64,000 nt of DNA from Faecalicatena fissicatena (GTDB lineage: Bacteria; Bacillota; Clostridia; Lachnospirales; Lachnospiraceae). Within the stretch, counting starts at the first letter, position 1. The number at the start of each line of letters is the position of its first letter. The DNA is taken from assembly GCA_001028025.1 (NCBI GenBank), contig LDAQ01000019.1, positions 1-64,000 of the forward strand. The letters run 5' to 3'. The position numbers and the translations under genes were made by a program. The notes under the pieces are model-generated. The model did no database searches. It saw nothing but the letters and a program-made list of their open reading frames with translations, and was not told the DNA's origin. Below are positions 24,283 through 33,144 of the stretch, one piece after another.

Positions 24283-27200
24283 GCAGCAGAAAGTAATTGA
24301 CTTGAGAGAAAGGAATATTCTGGTTTCAGCGGCGGCAGGCTCCGGAAAGACTGCGGTTCTTGTTGAGCGTATTATCCAGATGCTGACAGATCCCAAAAAA
24401 CCGGCGGATGTGGACCGGCTTCTGATTGTGACTTTTACGGAGGCCGCGGCGGCAGAGATGAAGGAGCGTATCCGGGAGGCGATTGAGAAGTCACTGGAAG
24501 AGCGCCCGGAGGATGTGCACCTGCAGAGGCAGGCAACGCTGATTCACAGCGCGCAGATAACTACCATACACAGTTTCTGTCTGTCTGTCATCCGTGAACA
24601 CTTTCATGTGCTGGATATTGATCCGGGATTTCGTATTGCAGAAGAGGGAGAACTAAAGCTCCTCAAGCAGGATGTTCTCGATGAATTATTGGAAGCATGC
24701 TATGTAAATGCAGACACACCGTTTCTGGAATTTGTGGAGAAATTCGGTACGGGAAGAAATGATAAGAAGATCGAGGAAATTATCTTAAAGCTGTATGAAT
24801 ATTCCCGAAGTTATCCACAGCCGGATGTATGGCTGGATGAATGTGCCAGGAGCTATAGAGTGGGGCAGGAGGCATGCCGGGATGGAGAAACAGATACCGG
24901 CAGCTTAACTATAACGGAGGAAACTGAGAAAGCAGAATCTGCCGGACCGGCAGGAGGGGATGCTCCATGTGCCTGCAGTGAGCCGGCCTGCATGGAGCGC
25001 GTAAAAGTGCTGGTCCGGCAGAAAGCGGAGGACATGCTTTGGATTCTGGAAGAGGGGATGAGAATCTGCGATCTGCCGGACGGACCTTATATGTATGGTG
25101 ATATGCTGGATTCAGACAAAGCGGCTCTGGAAAACCTGGTGAGGCAGGAAACCTTTGAAGGGATGTACCAGTCCGTACAGGGGATTGCCTGGAAACGCCT
25201 TTCTGCAAAGAAAGACGAGTCCGTGGATGTGGAAAAAAGAGACCAGGTGAAGGCACTGCGTGAAAAAGTCAAGAAAATGGTGAAGGAAATCACTGGTATG
25301 TACTTTTACGAGGAGCCGGAGGAAATCCTGAAGGACATGAAGGAATCCGCGGTGTCCATGCAGGTGCTGACAGATCTGGTCAAACAGTTTGGGGAAGCAT
25401 TTTCCGGGAAAAAGCAGAGCAAAAATATGATTGACTTCAATGATATGGAACAGTTTGCCCTGCGGATTCTCACTGTGGAAGAGGATGGGAAGCTTGTCCC
25501 CTCGTTGTCAGCGGCCGAGTATCAGGAGCAGTTTCTGGAGGTGATGATTGATGAATACCAGGACAGCAACCTGATCCAGGAAGCAATTTTGACCAGCGTC
25601 TCTACGGTAAGCAGAGGCAGAAACAATATATTCATGGTGGGGGATGTAAAACAAAGTATTTACAGATTCCGGCTCTCAAGACCGGAACTGTTTATGGAGA
25701 AATATGACACTTACAGCCAGGAAGACAGCGACAGGCAGCGGATAGACCTGCACAGGAATTTCCGGAGCAGAGACGAGGTGCTTGGGAGTGTCAACTTTAT
25801 ATTTGAGCAGATTATGCGAAAAGAGCTGGGTGGCATTCTCTATGACGAACAGGCCGCGCTGTATCCAGGAGCCTCCTATGAGCCGCAGCTGGACGAACAG
25901 GGAAAAAGCATCAATCAGGCGGAACTGATTCTGGTGGATACATCGGATGATCACGAAGCCGGGGAGAGCAGTCAGACAGGAGAAGACAAGGCCGCTGATG
26001 CAGGTGCAGAAGAGGGCCGCACAACAGAGACTCAGGCGGCCAGGCCCTCGGCGGGAACGGGAAGAGAGCGTGAAGCGCGGGCTGTGGCACGGAGAATAAA
26101 AGAACTTCTGAAGTACGGCCGGGTGCTGGATAAGGCTTCCGGGACCTATCGGGCCCCCCGATACAAAGACATGGTGATTCTGACCAGGAGCATCAAAGGC
26201 TGGGCGGATGTTTTTGCCGCCGTACTGGGGGAAGAGGGGATACCGGCCTATGCCGGCAGCCGAGAGGGGTATTTCGAGACATACGAGGTAAGCGTTCTGC
26301 TGGATTACCTGAGAATCCTGGATAATTTTATGCAGGAGCTACCCCTGACTGCTGTGCTGACGTCCCCCTTTGCAGGGCTGAACGTACAGCAGCTGGCTGA
26401 TATCCGCAATGCATTTCCCGGCATACCGTTCTACGAAGCGGTTCAAAAATATGCGGATGCCGCGGAAGGTGGGGGCGTTCTGCAGAGGCTCCTGCGGGAA
26501 TTTCTGCAGAAACTGGAACACTTCCGGGAAATGGTTCCCTACACGGCCATTCATGAACTGCTGTGGCATATCATAGAAGATACCGGCTACGGCCTCTATA
26601 TCGCATCCATGCCCGGAGGGGCGCAGCGCGAGGCAAATGTGGAAATGCTGGTGGAAAAGGCCTCGGCGTTTGAGGGCACAAGCTATAAAGGACTATTTAA
26701 CTTTGTACGTTATATTGAGCAGTTAAAAAAATATGATGTGGATTATGGCGAGGCAAATATCGCGGATGAGCAGTCGGATACGGTGCGTATTATGTCGATC
26801 CACAAGAGTAAGGGCCTGGAGTTTCAGATTGTGTTTGTGTGTGGTATGGGCAAACAGTTCAATACCCAGGACACCAAAGGGAGTATTGTAATTCATCCCG
26901 AGTGGGGCGTGGGCATTGATGCGATCGATCTGGAAAAAAGAACCAGGATTCCTACTATATTAAAGAAAGTCATCCAGGAGGAAATCACCAGAGAAAATCT
27001 GGGGGAGGAACTTCGGGTGCTTTATGTGGCACTGACCAGAGCGAAGGAAAAACTGATCATGACCGGCGAACTGCCACACGCCCTGGAAGTGCTGGAACAA
27101 AACGGGGCAGGCCAGACAACGGGAGGAAGGAAAGAACCTCTTCCCTATTATGTGCTTTCCGGTGCACGTACTTATCTGGACTGGCTGCTGCCTCTGATCC

Positions 27201-28051
27201 CGCGGCTGACGGAGCAGATTCCGCTGGAGGTTCTGGTCGCAGACTGTTTTGCAGAGGAAGCCGCAGAAACGGCCGGGCAGCAGGCAGAAAGCCTGGCACG
27301 GGATGTACTGGAGCACTGGAATACGGAAAATATCTATGACAAAGAGCTTCGTGAGAGCCTGCCCGGGCAGCTGGAATATAAGTATCCATATGAGCAGGAG
27401 GGGAAATTAAAACTAAAGTTCACGGTATCCGAGCTGAAAAAGCGCGCCTACCTGTCGGAAGAATCCGGGGAGGAGCTGTACGAAGAACCGGAGGTAGTGC
27501 CTCTTCTGCCCGAATTTCTGAAGGAAGAAACCGAGCTGACAGGAGCATCAAGGGGAAGCGCCTACCATAAACTGCTGGAGCTGTTGGATTTTTCCGTACA
27601 ATACGACGAAATTGCACTGGAAAAAGAGATCGTCCGACTGAAGGCAGAAGGAAAACTCTCTGACGATATGGCAGAGTGCATCCGTATTCGTGATATACTC
27701 GCCTTTTTACACTGCGAAAGCGGACAGCGCATGCACAGGGCGGCGCAGAAACAGCTTCTAAAAAAAGAGCAGCCCTTTGTTCTGGGAGTGGACGCCCGGG
27801 AAATCTATCCCGGAGTAGACAGCACAGAGACAATCCTGGTGCAGGGAATCATAGACGTTTATTTTCAGGAGGACGAGGAGCTGGTTGTGCTGGATTACAA
27901 GACGGATAAAGTGAGAACAGCCAGGGAACTCCAGGAAAAATACCACTCCCAGCTGGACTACTATGCACAGGCGCTGGAGCAGCTGACAGAGAAAAAAGTA
28001 AAAGAAAAAATCATTTATTCATTTACCCTGGAAGAAGAAATTCAGGTATAA
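24260..28051 (+). CDS. addA: AddA subunit of the AddAB helicase-nuclease
   Basis: UvrD-type helicase plus nuclease, 1263 residues, partner of AddB. Walker A SAAAGSGKTAVLVERI lies near the N-terminus, with Walker B MIDEYQDSN, helicase motifs MSIHKSKGLEF and LYVALTRAKEKL, and the C-terminal nuclease motif VVLDYKTDKV. I chose ATG 24260 because AAAGGAG is 10 nt upstream; ATG 24239 would place that site inside the gene. Two low-complexity acidic inserts, at about residues 200-240 and 565-605, look like lineage-specific linkers and make it slightly longer than the Bacillus protein. Confidence 0.97.
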   Translation: MSVKWTSEQQKVIDLRERNILVSAAAGSGKTAVLVERIIQMLTDPKKPADVDRLLIVTFTEAAAAEMKERIREAIEKSLEERPEDVHLQRQATLIHSAQITTIHSFCLSVIREHFHVLDIDPGFRIAEEGELKLLKQDVLDELLEACYVNADTPFLEFVEKFGTGRNDKKIEEIILKLYEYSRSYPQPDVWLDECARSYRVGQEACRDGETDTGSLTITEETEKAESAGPAGGDAPCACSEPACMERVKVLVRQKAEDMLWILEEGMRICDLPDGPYMYGDMLDSDKAALENLVRQETFEGMYQSVQGIAWKRLSAKKDESVDVEKRDQVKALREKVKKMVKEITGMYFYEEPEEILKDMKESAVSMQVLTDLVKQFGEAFSGKKQSKNMIDFNDMEQFALRILTVEEDGKLVPSLSAAEYQEQFLEVMIDEYQDSNLIQEAILTSVSTVSRGRNNIFMVGDVKQSIYRFRLSRPELFMEKYDTYSQEDSDRQRIDLHRNFRSRDEVLGSVNFIFEQIMRKELGGILYDEQAALYPGASYEPQLDEQGKSINQAELILVDTSDDHEAGESSQTGEDKAADAGAEEGRTTETQAARPSAGTGREREARAVARRIKELLKYGRVLDKASGTYRAPRYKDMVILTRSIKGWADVFAAVLGEEGIPAYAGSREGYFETYEVSVLLDYLRILDNFMQELPLTAVLTSPFAGLNVQQLADIRNAFPGIPFYEAVQKYADAAEGGGVLQRLLREFLQKLEHFREMVPYTAIHELLWHIIEDTGYGLYIASMPGGAQREANVEMLVEKASAFEGTSYKGLFNFVRYIEQLKKYDVDYGEANIADEQSDTVRIMSIHKSKGLEFQIVFVCGMGKQFNTQDTKGSIVIHPEWGVGIDAIDLEKRTRIPTILKKVIQEEITRENLGEELRVLYVALTRAKEKLIMTGELPHALEVLEQNGAGQTTGGRKEPLPYYVLSGARTYLDWLLPLIPRLTEQIPLEVLVADCFAEEAAETAGQQAESLARDVLEHWNTENIYDKELRESLPGQLEYKYPYEQEGKLKLKFTVSELKKRAYLSEESGEELYEEPEVVPLLPEFLKEETELTGASRGSAYHKLLELLDFSVQYDEIALEKEIVRLKAEGKLSDDMAECIRIRDILAFLHCESGQRMHRAAQKQLLKKEQPFVLGVDAREIYPGVDSTETILVQGIIDVYFQEDEELVVLDYKTDKVRTARELQEKYHSQLDYYAQALEQLTEKKVKEKIIYSFTLEEEIQV

Positions 28052-28082
28052 AGTAAAAAAATCAGATTAAAAGGAGTGTGCC

Positions 28083-28367
28083 ATGAAATATACTTATATT
28101 ATAATACCAATCATTATCATCAACGTTATCACATTCCTTGTATATGGGGAAGATAAGAGAAGAGCGCGTAAAAACAAATGGAGAATCCCGGAAAAAACAC
28201 TGATGCTCCTGGCACTGCTGGGAGGAGCCCCGGGGGCATTGGCGGGGATGCAGGCATTCCGGCATAAGACAAGGAAAAATCTGTTTCGGATTGGGGTGCC
28301 CTGTATCCTGGTGCTGCAGATTGTGGGGGCGGTGGTTTTGTGGGGAGACGGGGGCGCCTTTCATTAG
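28083..28367 (+). CDS. DUF1294 membrane protein
   Basis: A 94-residue membrane protein with hydrophobic segments at about 3-19, 42-58 and 72-88. The central motif LLGGAPGALAGMQAFRHKTRKNLFRIG is broken here as LLGGAPGALAGM followed by FRHKTRK, which identifies the DUF1294 family. Function is unknown. It lies 32 bp downstream of addA with AAAAGGAGTG before the start, so it is probably cotranscribed. Confidence 0.85.
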   Translation: MKYTYIIIPIIIINVITFLVYGEDKRRARKNKWRIPEKTLMLLALLGGAPGALAGMQAFRHKTRKNLFRIGVPCILVLQIVGAVVLWGDGGAFH

Positions 28368-28446
28368 TTTTTGTGCAAGGGGGAGGGAAAAAATCTACAA
28401 TTGAAGTATTTTAGAGACGACTTAAAGGTCTGAGTATGATAAAGCG

Positions 28447-29298
28447 ATGGACGAATGGAGAGATATGGACAGGAGAAAACTGGTTAATGAGAGTATTGAT
28501 TATATTTTGCAGCATTTAGATGAGGATTTATCGCTTGATACTTTATCTGCCCGATTTTTTGTTTCAAAATACTATTTTGAACGGATGTTTAAGGAAGAAA
28601 CGGGGGAGAGCATTTATGCTTTTATTAAACGCTGTAAGGTCGACCAAAGTGCAGTAGATATGAAGCTGAATCCGGCGAAAGCAATTACGGATATTGGTTT
28701 GGATTACGGGTATAGTTCTTCCAATTATAGTTCTGTGTTTAGAAAGCAGCATAATACTTCCCCTACTTTGTTTAAGCAATCGATCCCAACTCATAGTATG
28801 CCGGTTCCTTTTACACCGGAGCGGGTTGCCCGTTTTAAAATGGCGGAGGAATATGCCGCTAATATTGAAATTCAGGAGTTTGGCGACTTTTTTGTGATCT
28901 ATGAGCGGTTTATTGGGAACTATGTGGATATTGAAAAAAACTGGTATCTGTTTTTAGATAAATACGACGCATATTTGAATGAGAAAACGGTTCTGATAGA
29001 GCGCTTTTTTAATGACCCGGCTATTACAAAACCGTCGCTGTGTATTTGCGATATTTGTATGACAGTGGAACAGGATTGTGACCTGGAAAATGTGATGTGG
29101 ATCAGAGGCGGCAGAGGGATTGTGTACCATTTCGATGGGGATATCAAAGATATTTTTGAGACATTGCAGGGGATTTTCAGCGTTTGGATGCCGGGGAGCG
29201 GTTACAGAATGGCAGAGCGGTATGGAATGAATATCTATCATAACATTAACCGGGAGAGTCATAAAGTTGTTATGGATTTATGCATTCCCGTTTCATAA
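28447..29298 (+). CDS. AraC-family regulator with GyrI-like effector domain
   Basis: A 283-residue regulator with an N-terminal AraC helix-turn-helix pair (about 12-108: LSLDTLSARFFVSKYYFERMF and ITDIGLDYGYSSSNYSSVFRK) and a C-terminal GyrI-like ligand-binding domain (about 125-283). This order is that of SoxS/Rob/BmrR-type drug-sensing regulators. The ATG at 28447 lacks a good ribosome binding site, and the in-frame ATG at 28465 is an alternative. Base composition is clearly more AT-rich than addA, and the stretch to 31.7 kb may have been acquired separately. The MATE gene downstream is a possible target. Confidence 0.85.
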   Translation: MDEWRDMDRRKLVNESIDYILQHLDEDLSLDTLSARFFVSKYYFERMFKEETGESIYAFIKRCKVDQSAVDMKLNPAKAITDIGLDYGYSSSNYSSVFRKQHNTSPTLFKQSIPTHSMPVPFTPERVARFKMAEEYAANIEIQEFGDFFVIYERFIGNYVDIEKNWYLFLDKYDAYLNEKTVLIERFFNDPAITKPSLCICDICMTVEQDCDLENVMWIRGGRGIVYHFDGDIKDIFETLQGIFSVWMPGSGYRMAERYGMNIYHNINRESHKVVMDLCIPVS

Positions 29299-29359
29299 AA
29301 GCAAGAATTCAGAAGTCAATAAGTTGTCTTTCTTTCTATAATAAGAAGTGTTAAGAAAT

Positions 29360-29389
29360 GTAACAGTTCAGGCAGGCCTGAACTGTTAC
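29360..29389. repeat. Perfect palindrome, AACAGTTCAGGC family (copy 1)
   Basis: GTAACAGTTCAGGC (29360-29373), AG, then GCCTGAACTGTTAC (29376-29389): 14-bp arms with a 2-nt centre. A second copy lies at 50370-50399. It may act as terminator of the AraC gene, though only a short AT-rich run follows. Confidence 0.85.
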
Positions 29390-29420
29390 TAAGAAATACT
29401 TCAGGAGAAAGGAAGATACG

Positions 29421-29969
29421 ATGTTTGATATAAGAAAAATTCAGGAGAAAGTAATTTATGAATCTGTCAAAGCGAAAAGCAATGCAGAAACAGCCGATGA
29501 AGTGGTGTATGGCAAGGGACGTGAGGCTAAGGACGAGGAGAATCCTGAGTGGGTGAAGTCTGCCATGAACCGCCTGGAAAGCAAATTTGATCTGGAGACC
29601 GCAAAGACAATACGGATGAATTGTCAATGCGGGTACGGCATGGACGAAAAACTTGCCATTGTAAAGGAACTGATGTCAGATGCAGCAAGTATAGAAGAAT
29701 TTGCGGATTCAGAGAAAGCAAGGGCTGCCGGGCTTTTCTGTAAAGACGGTGAACTTTTTTTACAGTTTGGTTTTTGTCCCTGCCCCATGCTTGCAGAAGT
29801 GGAAAGATTAGAGCGCAATACGTGGTGCCAGTGTACTACCGGCTACAGCAAAGTACTTTTTGAAAAGGCGTTTGAATGTAATGCTGATGTGGAGCTGCTG
29901 GAAAGTATAAAGATGGGGGATGATAGATGCCTCATGAAAATTACTCTACATAATCCTGTCTGGCAATAA
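29421..29969 (+). CDS. Cysteine-rich conserved protein of unknown function
   Basis: A 182-residue soluble protein without signal peptide or membrane segment. I do not firmly recognise it; it resembles DUF6144-type proteins. It has paired cysteines in NCQCGYGMDEK, FCPCPM and WCQCTTGY plus single cysteines in AFECNAD and DDRCLMKI. The C-terminal part, a short strand, Glu-rich helix and GDDRCLMKITL, resembles the V4R/XylR-N type ligand domain. The cysteines suggest metal or haem binding. AGGAGAAAGGAAG precedes the ATG. It follows the AraC/GyrI-like regulator across a palindromic repeat. Confidence 0.6.
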   Translation: MFDIRKIQEKVIYESVKAKSNAETADEVVYGKGREAKDEENPEWVKSAMNRLESKFDLETAKTIRMNCQCGYGMDEKLAIVKELMSDAASIEEFADSEKARAAGLFCKDGELFLQFGFCPCPMLAEVERLERNTWCQCTTGYSKVLFEKAFECNADVELLESIKMGDDRCLMKITLHNPVWQ

Positions 29970-30035
29970 AGCAGTCCGCATGGGGGCTGAGAAAATGCTT
30001 AATTTATGAACACAATGTAAAAAATGTTTTAGGGC

Positions 30036-30064
30036 TTGAATTTGGTTTTAATTTCTGTTAGAGT
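30036..30064 (+). promoter_or_regulatory. Candidate promoter upstream of the terminator before the MATE gene
   Basis: TTGAAT (30036-30041), 17 bp, TAGAGT (30059-30064). The start near 30071 would give a transcript of about 50 nt ending at the terminator that follows, or a leader for the MATE gene if read through. Confidence 0.35.
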
Positions 30065-30084
30065 AGGAGTAACGGTTTGAAACG

Positions 30085-30122
30085 CTCCCGTATACAAGGC
30101 TATCTTGTATACGGGAGTTTTT
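30085..30122 (+). terminator. Strong intrinsic terminator
   Basis: CTCCCGTATACAAG (30085-30098), loop GCTAT, CTTGTATACGGGAG (30104-30117), then TTTTTT. A perfect 14-bp stem. It either ends the Cys-rich gene or is an attenuator in the MATE leader. Confidence 0.85.
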
Positions 30123-30135
30123 TATATTTCATAAG

Positions 30136-30265
30136 AAATTACTCCTGTGAAATATAAAGCCCTTCCGGCTGGATGCGCACTGCGGCGTAGGTTGTAGATG
30201 CCGCGATGCGGCCGCCGCAGGCGCGTATTTCGTAAGCGAAACTTTAGTTCATATGAGTAATATTT
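30136..30265. repeat. Degenerate long inverted repeat before the MATE gene
   Basis: The outer parts AAATTACTC (left) and GAGTAATATTT (right) and the inner parts GCGCACTGCGGCG and CGCCGCAGGCGC pair; the stretch between pairs poorly. It resembles a decayed palindromic element. No gene lies between 29970 and 30345. Confidence 0.4.
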
Positions 30266-30345
30266 AAAAGGTGTTTTGATACTGCTATCCTTTCAGGTTT
30301 TGACGGCAGTTCAGGACGCCTTTTATTCGATTCAGGAGGAAGAAA

Positions 30346-31662
30346 ATGAGTAACAAAAATATTTTCAGGGAATTTTTAAAATATGTGTCCTTAAATATAC
30401 TGGGACAGATTGCGTATTCCTGCTACACATTGGCGGACACTTTTTTTATATCTGCCGACTTGGGAACAAATGGCCTGGCGGCACTTAATCTTGCATTTCC
30501 TGTTTTCTGTCTTATTAACGGTACAGGACTTATGATTGGCATGGGCGGCGGAACAAATTATTCTTTACTGAAAAGCAGGAAAGAACATGGTCAGGCAAAT
30601 AATGTATTTACAAATGCAGTATATCTTGTGATAGGATTTTCGATACTTTTTGTTTTAACAGGGGCATTTCTATCGGGCAGGATTGTACGAATATTGGGGG
30701 CGGATGAAACTATATTCCCTATGACAAATACCTATCTGCGGGTTATGCTGCTTTTTTCTCCCGCATTTTTGATAAATAATCTTTTACAGTGCTTTGTAAG
30801 GAATGATGGAAAGCCCTCGCTTTCAATGGCAGCCATGATTGCAGGCAGCCTTTCAAATGTTGTTTTGGACTATATTTTTATTTTCCCGCTTAAAATGGGG
30901 ATTTTCGGTGCAATTTTGGCAACAGGCATGGCACCGGTCGTCAGTATTATTGTTTTATCTCCGTATCTGATTCGGCGAAATAATCAGTTCCACTTGACAA
31001 AATGTACCCCTGCCGTTAAAAGAATGGCTATTGTTGCATCAAGCGGCATACCGTCGTTTGTTACGGAAGCGTCTTCGGGGGTTGTAATGCTTGTATTTAA
31101 CTTTATTATTCTTCGGTTAGAAGGAAATGTAGGCGTGGCAGCATACGGCGTAGTGGCGGCGATCTCCCTTGTTGTTGTCGCTATGTATACGGGGCTGTCA
31201 CAGGGTATTCAGCCAATTATCAGCCGAAATTATGGTCAAAAAAACGTATATAATGTAAAGGCCCTCCTGCGGTATGCTTTAATTACCATGCTTCTTTTGT
31301 CGGGCATTATTTATACCATTATTTTTTCCTGTGCTTCACCAATAGTCAATGTTTTCAATAATGAGCAGAATCTGAGTTTACAAAGTATGGCGATGAAAGG
31401 ATTGAAATTATACTTTACCGCCTGTCCATTTTTGGGCTTCAACATTTTGATTTCTACTTATTTGATTTCAATTGAACGTCCACACCCTGCCCAGATTATT
31501 TCGCTGTTTCGGGGATTTTGCATTATAATACCAGTCGCTTTCTTATTCTCTGCAATTATGGGAATGACGGGTGTATGGTGTGCATTTCCTATTACAGAAC
31601 TGATTGTTATGATTATAGGGGCTGTATACTATATAGTTACAAAAAAAAGAGAAATGCGATGA
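30346..31662 (+). CDS. MATE family efflux transporter
   Basis: A 438-residue membrane protein with about 12 hydrophobic segments in two related halves, as in NorM/DinF-type Na+ or H+ antiporters that export drugs or metabolites. The N-terminal half carries LADTFFISADLGTNGLAALNLAFP and GMGGGTNYSLLKSR, typical of Clostridia MATE proteins; the repeat appears as VAAYGVVAAISLVV and GLSQGIQPIISRNYGQ. AGGAGG lies before the ATG. The gene is AT-richer than most of the window. The AraC/GyrI-like regulator upstream could control it. Confidence 0.92.
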   Translation: MSNKNIFREFLKYVSLNILGQIAYSCYTLADTFFISADLGTNGLAALNLAFPVFCLINGTGLMIGMGGGTNYSLLKSRKEHGQANNVFTNAVYLVIGFSILFVLTGAFLSGRIVRILGADETIFPMTNTYLRVMLLFSPAFLINNLLQCFVRNDGKPSLSMAAMIAGSLSNVVLDYIFIFPLKMGIFGAILATGMAPVVSIIVLSPYLIRRNNQFHLTKCTPAVKRMAIVASSGIPSFVTEASSGVVMLVFNFIILRLEGNVGVAAYGVVAAISLVVVAMYTGLSQGIQPIISRNYGQKNVYNVKALLRYALITMLLLSGIIYTIIFSCASPIVNVFNNEQNLSLQSMAMKGLKLYFTACPFLGFNILISTYLISIERPHPAQIISLFRGFCIIIPVAFLFSAIMGMTGVWCAFPITELIVMIIGAVYYIVTKKREMR

Positions 31663-31761
31663 AAATTCAAACGACTGATATTACAAATATTATTTTGCAT
31701 ATGTTAAAAATTTATTTCAGATAATTTATAGACTATGTCTATTAATACCGCAAGTAGGATA

Positions 31762-31796
31762 AGCCCGCCAAATAAAAAAATGATGTTCGGCGGGCT
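31762..31796. terminator. Hairpin downstream of the MATE gene
   Basis: AGCCCGCC (31762-31769) and GGCGGGCT (31789-31796) form a perfect 8-bp stem with a 19-nt A-rich loop. Confidence 0.4.
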
Positions 31797-31816
31797 GTAT
31801 TGCCGTGCGCTGACTG

Positions 31817-31854
31817 CCCTCTGACTTCGTTTTGAAGTTTGGAGGGATTTTTTT
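31817..31854 (+). terminator. Intrinsic terminator after the MATE gene
   Basis: CCCTCTGACTTC (31817-31828) and GAAGTTTGGAGGG (31834-31846) form a stem with one bulge, followed by A and TTTTTTT. The rest of the gap up to 31938 shows nothing further. Confidence 0.65.
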
Positions 31855-31938
31855 ATTCTCTAATGGAATTTTACAGGTGGAAAACATACTGGATAAGGCG
31901 CTCAGATAAATAGATATTAGAAAAATATACAATAATGG

Positions 31939-31967
31939 TTGACAGACCATATTATATAGAATATAAT
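31939..31967 (+). promoter_or_regulatory. Consensus SigA promoter of the PadR operon
   Basis: TTGACA (31939-31944), 17 bp, TATAAT (31962-31967): both boxes perfect, predicted start near 31974. A promoter this strong needs repression, which fits the PadR gene it drives and the box array that starts in its -10 element. Confidence 0.85.
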
Positions 31968-32048
31968 ATAGAAAAGTAAATAATATTGATGGGATAGTAA
32001 TATTAACGGTTTCATAATATTAACAACTTCATAATATTATAAAAAGGA
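31964..32048. repeat. Five TAATATT boxes with a 17-bp period
   Basis: TAATATA or TAATATT begins at 31964, 31981, 31998, 32015 and 32032, exactly 17 bp apart. The third and fourth units are also alike outside the box (TAATATTAAC-NN-YTTCA). The array starts in the -10 box and ends at the ribosome binding site of the PadR gene. It may be an autoregulatory operator. Confidence 0.7.
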
Positions 32049-32056
32049 GTGATAAT

Positions 32057-32380
32057 ATGGTATTTAACACCGGAGCAGCACTGCTGGATGCGATTGTGCT
32101 TGCGGTTGTGTCACGGGAGAAGGAAGGTACTTATGGTTATAAGATAACCCAGGATGTACGGCGTGTTATTGAAGTATCAGAGTCGACATTGTACCCTGTA
32201 CTCAGACGACTGCAGAAGGATGAATGCCTGGAAGTATATGACAGGCAGTTTGACGGCAGAAACAGGCGATACTATAAAGTAACAGAAAAAGGAATGGCTC
32301 AGCTGAATTTATACCGGGTGGAGTGGAAGAATTATTCCAGCAAGATTAACGAGATATTTGAGGGAGGTGTTACGGCATGA
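32057..32380 (+). CDS. PadR-family transcriptional regulator
   Basis: A 107-residue winged-helix repressor of PadR type: EGTYGYKITQDVRRVIEVSESTLYPVLRRLQKDECLEVYDRQ contains the recognition region (SESTLYPVLRRL) and the wing, followed by the dimerisation helix with YRVEWKNY. PadR proteins usually repress their own operon and are released by envelope stress or small molecules. AAAGGAG precedes the ATG. It overlaps the DUF1700 gene by 4 nt (ATGA). The 17-bp-period boxes upstream are the likely binding sites. Confidence 0.92.
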   Translation: MVFNTGAALLDAIVLAVVSREKEGTYGYKITQDVRRVIEVSESTLYPVLRRLQKDECLEVYDRQFDGRNRRYYKVTEKGMAQLNLYRVEWKNYSSKINEIFEGGVTA

Positions 32381-33141
32381 ATCGAAAAGAATTTATGGAA
32401 AAACTTGAGAGATTACTCACCGGCATTCCTGTAGATGAGCGGGAAGAAGCGCTGCAGTATTATACCGATTATTTTGAGGATGCCGGAGTGGAGCACGAAG
32501 CGGAAGTGATCAGTGAGCTGGGCAGCCCGGAAAAGGTTGCGGCTACGATCAAGGCCGATTTAAAAGGCGGAAGCAGCGACAATGGCGAGTTTACAGAGAA
32601 TGGTTACAGTGATTCCAGATTTGAAAAGAGAGAGAATCCTGCAACAAGAGAGAATACTTATAAAAAGGCAGAAGGCGGCTACAGCTATCGCAGTACTACG
32701 GAGAACGATTCTTATGGAAGTTCTTCCTACTCAGATTATGAGGACGGCAGTGAGAAGCCAAGGACCAGTAAGACACTCAAGATTATACTGGTGATTCTGA
32801 TCGGCCTGGTAGTGATACCGTTTGCATTCCCTGTACTGATCGGGATCGTGGCTTTGATTATTGGAATTGTTTGTGCAGCATTTGGGCTGTTTGCAGGTCT
32901 TGTTGTGGGTTCCGTTGCACTCATGCTTGCAGGCGTTGCGATTTTTGTATTTGGCCTGTTCAAACTGCTGGTTGCATTGCCTACGGCACTTTTAACATGT
33001 GGTTCCGGTTTGATTATCTTTGTACTGGGACTCATTGCTACCGTAGCAACTGTAAGACTTTGCATGGTTATTTACCCGGCTATGTGCAGAATAATTGTAA
33101 ATATCTGCCGCTGGCCATTTCACAGAAGGGTGGTGTCCTAA
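32377..33141 (+). CDS. DUF1700 (HAAS-type) membrane protein
   Basis: A 254-residue protein. The N-terminal HAAS helical domain (about 1-70: EFMEKLERLLTGIP, ALQYYTDYFEDAG, ELGSPEKVAATIK) is characteristic of partners of PadR-type regulators. A Ser/Tyr/Glu-rich linker and four hydrophobic segments (about 134-245) follow. HAAS domains are thought to bind the cognate regulator, so this protein may tether PadR at the membrane. It is translationally coupled to the PadR gene and followed after 3 bp by the DUF4097 gene. Confidence 0.85.
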   Translation: MNRKEFMEKLERLLTGIPVDEREEALQYYTDYFEDAGVEHEAEVISELGSPEKVAATIKADLKGGSSDNGEFTENGYSDSRFEKRENPATRENTYKKAEGGYSYRSTTENDSYGSSSYSDYEDGSEKPRTSKTLKIILVILIGLVVIPFAFPVLIGIVALIIGIVCAAFGLFAGLVVGSVALMLAGVAIFVFGLFKLLVALPTALLTCGSGLIIFVLGLIATVATVRLCMVIYPAMCRIIVNICRWPFHRRVVS

Positions 33142-33144
33142 ATT

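Noticed and set aside
23071..24396. A 441-codon ORF antisense to addB and the addA start
   Set aside because: Shadow of two certain genes; His/Leu/Phe-rich composition typical of antisense reading, no start signals.
29970..30345. A known metabolite or guanidine riboswitch in the MATE leader
   Set aside because: I could not find the conserved loop motifs of the guanidine-I or -II classes, only a simple terminator.
31964..32048. The 17-bp-period boxes as a small CRISPR array
   Set aside because: Only a 7-nt box is repeated, spacers are about 10 nt and no cas gene is present.
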